Assembly (NCBI RefSeq): GCF_000165675.1
Contig: NZ_AEIZ01000026.1
Location: 124,001-188,000 of the forward strand
Direction of reading: 5' to 3'
Length of the DNA: 64,000 nt
Origin: Leuconostoc fallax KCTC 3537
Lineage (GTDB): Bacteria; Bacillota; Bacilli; Lactobacillales; Lactobacillaceae
In this document: one piece after another, positions 56,817-64,000 of the stretch
How the letters are laid out: each line of letters opens with the position of its first letter
Numbering within the stretch: position 1 is the first letter of the stretch
Made by a program: the position numbers and the translations under genes
Notes under the pieces: model-generated
Database searches by the model: none
What the model was told of the DNA's origin: nothing
The model's input: only the letters and a program-made list of their open reading frames with translations

Positions 56817-57659
56817 TTAACCGAAATTACCTGAAATATAATCATTTGTTAGTGCTACCTTAGGACGGGTAAATATCTTACGTGTCAGATCATATTCAAT
56901 GACTTTACCTAAATGGAAAAATGCAGTGTAATCACTAATTCTAGCAGCCTGTTGCATATTATGCGTCACGATAACAATCGTATATTTCTCTTTTAATTCT
57001 AACAAGGTGTCCTCTACTTGAGCTGAAGATACGGGATCTAAAGCACTAGATGGTTCATCCAATAATAGAATATCGGGCTTCAATGCCAGTGCACGTGCAA
57101 TCACTAATCGCTGTGCCTGACCACCAGACAAGGCTAATGCACTTTTATTCAAGTTATCTTTTACTTGATCCCACAGTGCTGCTTGTTTGAGACTTGTTTC
57201 AACAATTTCATCTAATTCATCTTTAGTGTAATTACCGCGTTGTGTTAGTGCAAATGTAATATTTTTATAGATCGATTTAGCAAAAGGATTGGGGCGTTGA
57301 AATACCATGCCAATATGACGACGCATTTCATACACATCGATTTTACTTGAATTAATATCCAAGTCACGATACATAATATTACCTTTAACAGTGGCCACAC
57401 CGTCGTTCATACGATTTAAAGAACGTAAAAAAGTTGATTTTCCCGACCCAGATGCGCCAATTAAACTCGTGATTTTAAAACGCTCAAAATCTAAATCACC
57501 CTCGCTTAGTGCTTCGTTGTCGCCATAGAAAACTTTTAAATCATGGGTTGATAATGCAATTTCATGCTTATCTGGATTCATTTTGTAAATAAAACGTTCC
57601 GGTGCTTCATCAGGAATAAAGTCTTTAACTGTTTTTAAGTTGATGTTTGGATTTGTCAT
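56817..57659 (-). CDS. pstB: Phosphate ABC transporter ATPase PstB, first gene
   Basis: The intact 280-residue ATPase has Walker [34 protein letters not shown], signature LSGGQAQRLVIAR and Walker B LLLDEPSSALDP. An N-terminal extension of about 30 residues precedes the ABC core. It lies between pstA and the second pstB. Confidence 0.95.
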   Translation of the reverse strand: MTNPNINLKTVKDFIPDEAPERFIYKMNPDKHEIALSTHDLKVFYGDNEALSEGDLDFERFKITSLIGASGSGKSTFLRSLNRMNDGVATVKGNIMYRDLDINSSKIDVYEMRRHIGMVFQRPNPFAKSIYKNITFALTQRGNYTKDELDEIVETSLKQAALWDQVKDNLNKSALALSGGQAQRLVIARALALKPDILLLDEPSSALDPVSSAQVEDTLLELKEKYTIVIVTHNMQQAARISDYTAFFHLGKVIEYDLTRKIFTRPKVALTNDYISGNFG

Positions 57660-57680
57660 ATTTTTCTTTCTTAAATATTA

Positions 57681-58567
57681 TTAATTCGCACTCGTTAACT
57701 TATTATAAAGTTTTTGTCCTAATTTACGTGCACTAAAGTTGAAAATCAATACTACAATAATCAAAACTGCTGAGGCACCAGCTGATACAGCATTCACATC
57801 CGGCATAATACCTTCTGAATTAATTTTCCAAATATGAACAGCTAATGTTTCAGCCGGGCGCATTGCATTTAATGGACTCGATATATTAAATGGATTCCAA
57901 TCTGTAAAGTCCAATGCTGGAGCAGACTGACCAGCAGTATAAATCAAAGCGGCCGCTTCACCAAAGACACGCCCTGCAGATAACACAACCCCTGTCACGA
58001 TACTTGGTACCGCAGCCGGTAAAATCACATGCATGACTGTTTCCCAGCGAGAAAGGCCTAACGCAGCACCTGCTTCACGTTGTAAATTAGGAATTTGCGC
58101 TAAACTCGTTTCAATTGAACGTGTTAGCAGTGGTAAGTTAAACAATGTTAATGCGATTGCTCCTGACAAAATTGAAAAGCCAAATTTAAATTTAACAACC
58201 AATAGCAAGAAACCAAACAAGCCAACAACGACTGAAGGTAATGAACTCAAAATTTCAATTGCTGTACGCACAATACTTGTAAAATATTCTTTTTAGCATA
58301 TTCGTTTAAATAGACCGCAGCGCCCAGCGCAATCGGAAAACTGATTAACATAGCCAGAATCAATAGATAAAACGAATTAAATAATTGAATACCAATACCG
58401 CCTCCAGCCTCAAATGCCCGTGCTGGAGAAGTTAAAAAGTGTAAAGACATGTGTGGCACACCACGTACTAATATGAAGGCCAACATAGATACTAATATTA
58501 AGACCACGATAGCAGAAATCGCATAAATAACTGCTGTCGCAATTTTATCAACTGTTTTTGCGTTCAT
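57681..58567 (-). CDS. pstA: Phosphate ABC transporter permease PstA (frameshifted)
   Basis: About 295 residues with six membrane helices and the permease loop REAGAALGLSRWETVMHVIL (EAA motif). A lost A at 58290-58294 breaks the frame at NEYAKKEYFTS. The ATG overlaps the pstC stop by one base (58567). It pairs with PstC in phosphate import. Confidence 0.95.
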
Positions 58568-59490
58568 TACTTCATCTCTCCCTTACGCCCAATTGCACGA
58601 ACAATTAAATTAAAGACCAAAGACATAATCAAAAGAATTAAGGCCAATGTCCACAAAACATCATTCTGCAATGATCCCATAACGGTATTACCAATTCCCA
58701 TCGTTAACACAGAAGTTAATGTTGAGCTCGCTGATATTAAGTTATGTGGCATCAATGCAGCATTTCCAATGACCATCTGAACAGCCAAAGCTTCACCGAA
58801 AGCACGTGCCATACCGAAAACGATGGCTGTTAAAATACCTGGTGTTGCTGCTCTTAAGATCACTTTGTAAATCATTTGCCAACGTGTAGCACCAATCGCT
58901 AAGGCACTTTCACGATAATGTCCTGGCACAGATTTCAACGTGTCAACAGTCATTGAAGTAATCGTTGGTAGAATCATGACAAATAGCACAATTGTTCCAG
59001 CTAGAATACCAAATCCAGATCCGCCAAAAATATGTCGAATCACCGGCACGACAATTGTCAAACCAATGAACCCATAAACAACTGACGGAATACCAACCAA
59101 CAACTCAATAACAGGTTGCATAATTTTGGCACCACGTTTTTTAGCAATTTCTGTCATAAACAAAGCAGTACCAATGGCAAACGGTGTCGCCAATAGCGCT
59201 GATAGAAATGTGACTAAGAACGATCCCAAAATCATGGGTAGGGCACCAATATATGGATGATCTGTCTTAGGATTTGTAACTGACGGATTCCAAGTTGTAC
59301 CAAATAAGAAATCCTTTACACTAATACCATCATGAAAGAAGGTCGCCAAACCACGGCTCGTTACAAAGACAAATATCGACAACACAATAAGCACAATCAG
59401 TACCAGCGCCGATAAGCTAATGCCTTTCCCCATCAAATCACGATTTGTCGATTTAGAACGTTTAACAAGCTTTTCTTGAATACTATCCAT
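58567..59490 (-). CDS. pstC: Phosphate ABC transporter permease PstC
   Basis: The intact 307-residue permease has six helices with the EAA loop YRESALAIGATRWQMIYKVI and the VYGFIGLTIVVP segment typical of PstC. It follows pstS1 and overlaps pstA by one base. Confidence 0.95.
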   Translation of the reverse strand: MDSIQEKLVKRSKSTNRDLMGKGISLSALVLIVLIVLSIFVFVTSRGLATFFHDGISVKDFLFGTTWNPSVTNPKTDHPYIGALPMILGSFLVTFLSALLATPFAIGTALFMTEIAKKRGAKIMQPVIELLVGIPSVVYGFIGLTIVVPVIRHIFGGSGFGILAGTIVLFVMILPTITSMTVDTLKSVPGHYRESALAIGATRWQMIYKVILRAATPGILTAIVFGMARAFGEALAVQMVIGNAALMPHNLISASSTLTSVLTMGIGNTVMGSLQNDVLWTLALILLIMSLVFNLIVRAIGRKGEMK

Positions 59491-59522
59491 TTTCTACTTC
59501 CCTATGCATATTTCTGCCAAAA

Positions 59523-60406
59523 TTATTTGTTCGTTATTTTTCCATCAACATCACGGTGAATTTGCATATCATGAATTGAAATATAACCTAATTTCTTAAC
59601 GAGCGTATTTTGAACATGACTAGATGACAGATAATCTAAAAATTTTTGCGTTTTGCTATTTGGCTTACCTTTGGTATAAACATGTTCATAAGACCAAATT
59701 GGATATTGACCCGTCATCACATTTTTATCGGTAGGTGCCACTTGATTAAATTTGGGTGCAACAACACTATCGTCAACGTAACCAAATGCAACATATGAGA
59801 TGGCTCCTGGTGTTGTTGAAACAATTGATCTAACCATGCCAGATGAGTCTTGTTCTTGCGCTTCACGACTCTTAGCACCGTCCAATCCCCATTTTTCAAA
59901 AGTTGCTCGTGTACCCGAACCAGCTGCACGATTAATTAATACAATATCTAAATTATTACCACCAACTTGAGACCAATTCGTTATTTTTCCTGTGAAAATG
60001 TCACTCAGCTGAGCTGTTGTTAAATTGGTAACACCGTTCTTACGATTCAAAATAGGTGTAATACCCACAACGGCAACCTGATGGTCAACTAATTTATTGG
60101 CATCAATGCCTTCTTTTTCTTCTGCAAAGACATCTGAATTACCTAAATCAACTGCACCTTGTGCCACTTGTGACAGACCAGTTCCAGTTCCACCACCTTG
60201 TACATTAATAAAGACACCCATATTTTGCTTAGCATATTCTTCACCAGCTGCTTCAACTAATGGCTGTAATGCCGTAGAACCAACTGCTGTAATGGATGTG
60301 CCAACATTTTCTTTTTTCTTGTTACATAGGCAGTACTCAGTAATCCGCCAAAAATAACGATTAGGATTATTGCCACAATCCCACTTTTATGTGCTTTAAG
60401 CATCAT
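59523..60406 (-). CDS. pstS: Phosphate-binding protein PstS, operon copy (frameshifted)
   Basis: The start is ATG at 60406 or 60403 behind GGGAGG. An N-terminal membrane anchor (about residues 10-28) lacks a lipobox Cys. After adding one A at 60312-60317 it continues [20 protein letters not shown], then VQGGGTGTGLSQV, IVLINRAAGSGTRATFEKW (phosphate-binding Ser/Arg/Thr loop) and a PstS fold, about 294 residues. Phased TTTACA hexamers lie just upstream. It is first in the pstSCAB-B-phoU operon. Confidence 0.93.
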
Positions 60407-60436
60407 TGCCTCCCAAGTTTTACTACTACATTAAAT

Positions 60437-60490
60437 ATTATCTACAATGCATGTAAAAACTTCATACTGCTTTTGTAAAGATTGTGTAAA
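60437..60490 (-). promoter_or_regulatory. PhoP box array and promoter of the pst operon
   Basis: On the minus strand, TTTACA occurs at 60490-60485, 60479-60474 and 60457-60452; the missing 11-bp step (60468-60463) holds AGTATG. All are spaced in multiples of 11 bp, the geometry of Firmicute PhoP boxes (TT(A/C/T)A(C/T)A with 5-bp spacers). A -10 GATAAT follows at 60442-60437. Direct control by the PhoP encoded at 63002-63700 is the natural inference. Confidence 0.75.
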
Positions 60491-60494
60491 GAGA

Positions 60495-61852
60495 TTATTT
60501 ATTTGGAAAAATTACAGTAAACGTTGTCCCAACACCAACTTGAGAATTGAGTTTAATATTACCTTGATGTTTAGCTAATAGTTCATTAACAATAGCTAAT
60601 CCCAATCCTGTTCCATCGGCAATTGTTTTTTGTCGTGATTCATCCCCGCGATAGAAGCGTTCAAACACACGTGCTTGCTGATTCGTTGGTATGCCTATAC
60701 CAGTATCACGCACTGAAAATGACCAATGATCTGCAGTCTTTTGTGCTGATAAACGCACCTGCCCATTTTCTCGGTTATACTTTACGGCATTAGCCAAAAG
60801 ATTTTTCACAATAATCGTCAAATCATTTTTAAATGTAACCACTTCAAAATTATCCGGAATGTCATTCACCAACTTTATATCGTTCTTAATAACGAGATGC
60901 TGAATACTTTGCCACTGTTCTTGAACTAGCATATAAAGGTTGATACGTTCCTCGGTATTACGATCAGGTTCATGCTTGATTTTAGATAAGGATAAGACAT
61001 CATTCACTAATAACGTTAGTTTCTTTGTTTCATCACTAATAATCTGCAAAAATTGTTCACGAATAGATTGGTCTTCCCCTGCTGATCCTTGTAGCGTTTC
61101 AGCAAAGCCGGTGATGGCCGTTAGCGGTGTTTTGAACTCGTGAGAAGCATTAGCTAAGAAGTCGGCTTGCATGCGTTCAACTTTTAATACAGTCGTTAAA
61201 TCATACAGAATCACCATAACTTCCGTATGTTCATCATCGGTTTGGAAAAAGGTTGTTGCTTCATATTGTTTATTTTCCCCATCAATTGCCAAATTTAAAA
61301 TGGTTCGTTGCCCATTTTTTGATTAAAAGTTTGGCTAATCAACTCCGACAAAGTAAATTGTTGAATTAATAAATGCTCTGCCACTGGTAATATAGGCGTT
61401 GTCATATGCAACATTCGGGATGCTGTTTCATTAAAAACATTAATTTCATGATGATGATTAACATTAATCACACCAACTGGTAGACTCGCTAACAATGTCT
61501 GGTAATTCAAAATTTGGCGTCGATTATGATGCTGCTGTTGACGAACATAACTTTGCAGATCATTAAACTGCCGTATCAAATCCCAATTATCAGAGTCGGC
61601 AGAAACCAATACACTGCGTGGCAGATCACCATCAATAACAGATTGCATACGTTGCTGCATAACAACTAAATCTTGGCGATCTCGACGCTGCCAAAACCAA
61701 ACTAATCCCCATGTTGTACTTGATAATATTATAGAAATAATAACAATTTGTAGCGTTCGACTTAATTGATTAGCGATGAAAATTGCTGCTACAACAAGTA
61801 TCGCAACATTCAAAACAACCAGTATTAAAAATTTTGATATATTTTTTTGCAT
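60495..61852 (-). CDS. phoR: Phosphate sensor histidine kinase PhoR (frameshifted)
   Basis: About 452 residues. Two adjacent N-terminal helices (about 8-28 and 33-52) leave almost no outside loop, then a linker, a PAS-like domain (LASLPVGVINVNHHHEINVF), HisKA with ADFLANASHEFKTPLTAITG (phospho-His) and HATPase (NLLANAVKYN, VRDTGIGIP, DGTGLGLAIV). A lost A at 61315-61320 breaks the frame after FNQK; one base joins it to NGQRTILNL. Lack of a sensory outside domain fits signalling through PstSCAB-PhoU. Confidence 0.94.
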
Positions 61853-61903
61853 ATATCACTCCCAATTTAACATATTGCCTTAACTGTAGCATGCGCAAAA
61901 AAA

Positions 61904-61926
61904 ACAACAAGCACATGACTTGTTGT
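61904..61926 (-). terminator. Terminator between the second pstS and phoR
   Basis: ACAACAAG (61904-61911) pairs with CTTGTTGT (61919-61926), with eight T on the minus strand. It would let pstS mRNA exceed phoR mRNA. Confidence 0.85.
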
Positions 61927-61936
61927 AATATGTGAT

Positions 61937-62837
61937 TTACTTTTCAGTAACTTTACCATCGGCATCACGTTGTACCTTCATGTTTGTTAAGCCAATATAA
62001 CCCAGCTTAGGCACAATATTCTTTTGCACATCTTTGGTTAAGAAATAATCCAAGTAACTCTTTGTGGCACCCGTAGGCTTACCCTTGGTATACATGTGTT
62101 CATAGGCCCAGATTTTCCAATCATTATTCTCAACATTTTCAGATGTCGGCTTAACATCATCAATCGATAATGATTTGATACCATTACTATTTAAATAGGC
62201 AAAAGCTAAATAAGAAATAGAACCAGGTGTGGCTTTAACAATCTTTTGAACCGTTCCGTTAGAATCTTGTTCTGTCGCTTGAACTGCATTTTGACCATCA
62301 AGGACGTTCTTTTCAAAGACTGCCCGTGTACCAGAACCAGTTGCACGGTTAATGACGACAATTTTTCATCATCACCACCGACTTCTTTCCAGTTTGTAAT
62401 TTTACCTGTAAAGATATTTTTAATTGTTCCTTCGTTAGGTTTTTAACACTAACATCTTTGTTAACCACAGGTGCAATACCAACGACTGCAACTTGATGAT
62501 CAACTAGTTTGCTAGCATCAACTCCCTCTTTTTCTTCTGCGAAGACGTCTGAGTTACCAATTTGAACTGATCCATCGGAAACTTGACTAAGACCAGCACC
62601 TGAACCGCCACCTTGTACGGTAATATTGGCTTCTGGATTTTTCTCCTCAAATGAAGTACCAACTTGTTCCGCCAAAGGCTGAAGAGCAGTAGACCCCACT
62701 GCTAAAACTTTACCGCTTACTTTACTACTCGTTGCTGATGACTGATGACTGGAACCCTTATCAGCATTGGCATACAATGCAAATCCTGCACCAATAACGA
62801 CTAAGCCACCGACAACTGCTGGAATTAATTTATTCAT
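61937..62837 (-). CDS. pstS: Phosphate-binding protein PstS, second copy (two frameshifts)
   Basis: The protein starts [20 protein letters not shown] (membrane anchor, no lipobox Cys) and continues [33 protein letters not shown], then after repair at 62417-62421 and 62362-62366 (one A each) IFTGKITNW and [19 protein letters not shown], ending near KVTEK at 61937. About 300 residues. It is separate from the operon copy, lies between phoP and phoR, and has its own terminator. It may be the more highly expressed or differently tuned phosphate-binding protein. Confidence 0.9.
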
Positions 62838-62871
62838 CTCGACATCTCCATTGTCCTTAATTTATCAGTAA

Positions 62872-62921
62872 GTAAGCAACCCTTTGTAGTAGTTAGGCTT
62901 GGGAAAACCTTTGTTGCTTAC
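62872..62921 (-). other. Long hairpin in the 5' leader of the second pstS
   Basis: GTAAGCAAC (62872-62880) and GTTGCTTAC (62913-62921) form a perfect 9-bp stem with a 32-base loop, at or just after the likely transcript start (-10 candidate TATAGT, 62929-62924). It has no T run. It may protect the 5' end of a highly expressed mRNA or bind a regulator. Confidence 0.4.
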
Positions 62922-62966
62922 AAACTATATATTAAATGGATAATGTCAATATTTGCTACGTAAAAA

Positions 62967-62994
62967 GATAAATACTTTGTCTAATTAATGTAAA
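62967..62994 (-). promoter_or_regulatory. Possible PhoP boxes upstream of the second pstS
   Basis: Minus-strand hexamers TTTACA (62994-62989), TAGACA (62983-62978) and TTTATC (62972-62967) are spaced by 11 bp, then a TTGACA at 62949-62944. The first also belongs to a small inverted repeat at the phoP stop, so the evidence is weaker than for the pst operon. Confidence 0.45.
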
Positions 62995-63001
62995 GCTGTC
63001 T

Positions 63002-63700
63002 TTACAATGCATCGGACATCGTATATCCGAATCCGCGCACTGTTTTTAAAATTGTTGGGTGCTTTGGATCTTTTTCGATCTTTTCACGAAGATTACTGAT
63101 ATGCATGTCTACCATGCGACTTTGACCCGTAAAGTCATATCCCCAGACACTAGTCAATATGGTTTCACGATCAATCACTCTACCAATTCTTTTGGCAAAA
63201 TACAGCAAAAGTTCATACTCTCTTGGTGTTAATATAACGGTCTGACCATCTTTTTTCACAACTTTACGCGCATCGTCAATAACTAAATCTTGAATGGTTA
63301 AATAACCAACTTGATCGTTTCTGTTAGTACTCTGCTCGTGGTAACGACGTAGTACGGCTTTTAGACGTGCTATGACCTCTCGCGGGCTAAACGGCTTAGT
63401 AATATAATCATCAGCACCAATTTCTAAACCAAAGATACGATCAAATTCATCTCCTTTGGCGGTAACCAGTATTACGGGAATCCTAATACTATTTTCGCGC
63501 ATTTGTCTCAATACTGACATACCATCCACTTCAGGTAACATTAAATCCAGAAGTACGGCATCGTACTGTTCCTGCTCAACGAGCTGTAACGCAGTCGCCC
63601 CATCCGCAGCAATCGTAACGTGATAACCATTTTGCTCTAAATTGAACTGTAGCAATGTCGTAATTGCTTGTTCATCATCAACCACCAAAATTCTTGACAT
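63002..63700 (-). CDS. phoP: Phosphate response regulator PhoP
   Basis: The 232-residue OmpR-family regulator has phosphorylation site D52 (LLDLMLPEVDG), K in VTAKGDEFDRIFGL, and a winged-helix domain (LTPREYELLLYFA, DMHISNLREKIE, TVRGFGYTM). Start MSRILVVDD at 63700 follows GGAG. It is encoded ahead of pstS, phoR and the pst operon, whose promoters carry TTTACA repeats. Confidence 0.94.
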   Translation of the reverse strand: MSRILVVDDEQAITTLLQFNLEQNGYHVTIAADGATALQLVEQEQYDAVLLDLMLPEVDGMSVLRQMRENSIRIPVILVTAKGDEFDRIFGLEIGADDYITKPFSPREVIARLKAVLRRYHEQSTNRNDQVGYLTIQDLVIDDARKVVKKDGQTVILTPREYELLLYFAKRIGRVIDRETILTSVWGYDFTGQSRMVDMHISNLREKIEKDPKHPTILKTVRGFGYTMSDAL

Positions 63701-63763
63701 TTTTGTCTCCATATCAAAATCAGTAAAATAGTAAAGTTTGATTACACTTTTGAATTATAACAA

Positions 63764-63784
63764 AAAAGACACAAAGTGTCTTTT
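63764..63784 (-). terminator. Terminator after recA
   Basis: AAAAGACAC (63764-63772) pairs with GTGTCTTTT (63776-63784), and more T follow on the minus strand. Confidence 0.85.
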
Positions 63785-63792
63785 AAAATCAT

Positions 63793-64000
63793 TTATATAA
63801 TAGGTTCATCAGTTAATGCATCGTTATCTGTATTTAAGTCTAACGTATCATCTGTAGATGTATCTTTATCATCCGATGGTACATCCATACTGTCAGATGA
63901 TTGATCAATACCGTATGCTTCACGTACTCTAGCATAAATTTCTTTACGCATTTGTTCGTGTCCTTCTGAATCCAAAAATTCTTTAACTTTTTCGCGTCCC
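63793..64000 (-). CDS. recA: Recombinase RecA, C-terminal end
   Basis: The last 68 or so residues are present. GREKVKEFLDSEGHEQMRKE and IYARVREAYGI match the C-terminal helical domain of RecA, followed by the usual acidic, disordered tail rich in Asp/Ser/Thr that modulates filament assembly. The gene continues beyond the right edge. A terminator separates it from phoP. Confidence 0.85.
   Translation of the reverse strand, partial: GREKVKEFLDSEGHEQMRKEIYARVREAYGIDQSSDSMDVPSDDKDTSTDDTLDLNTDNDALTDEPII

Overview
The window is low-GC Firmicute DNA and looks like chromosome of a lactic acid bacterium of the Leuconostocaceae, most likely Leuconostoc. The clues are a D-lactate dehydrogenase with the canonical R235/E264/H296 triad, a GH13 sucrose phosphorylase with phosphoglucomutase directly downstream, HPr kinase, and Gram-positive housekeeping blocks. 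There is no phage, IS element, CRISPR array or plasmid-type gene. Almost everything is on the minus strand. The plus-strand genes are at the left: a putative branched-chain amino acid operon and one tRNA-Glu.

Layout. 1-454 is the N-terminus of PriA. 455-3088 holds a promoter, an Ile/Val-rich leader peptide with mutually exclusive hairpins ending in a terminator, an EIIC-like membrane protein, and ilvE. 3127-3917 is a broken hydratase gene. 4002-4073 is tRNA-Glu. 4148-11538 carries an unknown protein, a fructosamine-kinase-type gene behind a leader ORF and terminator, glmU-purR, a degenerate ZnuA-like protein, veg, rsmA, rnmV and tatD. 11625-15300 is a polar amino acid ABC transporter with two tandem substrate-binding/permease fusions. 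15424-20797 has smpB, rnr, secG, an rRNA methyltransferase, yidC and acyP. 20794-28909 has a two-component system, yceD, tmcAL, a methyltransferase, rsfS, yqeK, nadD, yhbY, yqeH and yqeG. 29067-32817 has an APC permease, a second EIIC-like protein and D-ldh. 32983-40613 is clpP-whiA-yvcK-uvrA-uvrB. 40699-46767 has a heterodimeric ABC exporter, an HD hydrolase and pgm. 46850-50706 is a sucrose locus (gtfA, MFS carrier, LacI regulator). 50784-55104 is trxB, galU, gpsA, hprK and a small membrane protein. 55245-63700 is a complete phosphate regulon, and 63793-64000 is the C-terminus of RecA.

The most interesting signal is the region from 541 to 786. A 22-residue ORF whose last eleven codons are ten Ile/Val and one Asn is followed by a chain of overlapping hairpins (1:2, 2:3, 3:4, 4:5), the last being an intrinsic terminator. 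It precedes an EIIC-like membrane protein of unknown substrate and a branched-chain aminotransferase. This reads as ribosome-mediated attenuation and suggests the membrane protein handles branched-chain amino acids or their keto acids. Other regulatory signals seen directly are a CIRCE element before clpP, a PurR palindrome before purR, 11-bp-phased TTTACA hexamers before the pst operon, and a 10-bp tandem repeat before a response regulator gene.

A strong caution: seventeen genes, many normally essential or highly conserved, are interrupted by single-base losses (21 sites), every one in an A/T run of 5-7 bases. This looks like sequence or assembly error rather than biology. I annotate those genes as full-length CDS with the break noted. 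The hydratase at 3127-3917 and the ZnuA-like gene at 8034-8898 differ: their frames are restored by removing a base.
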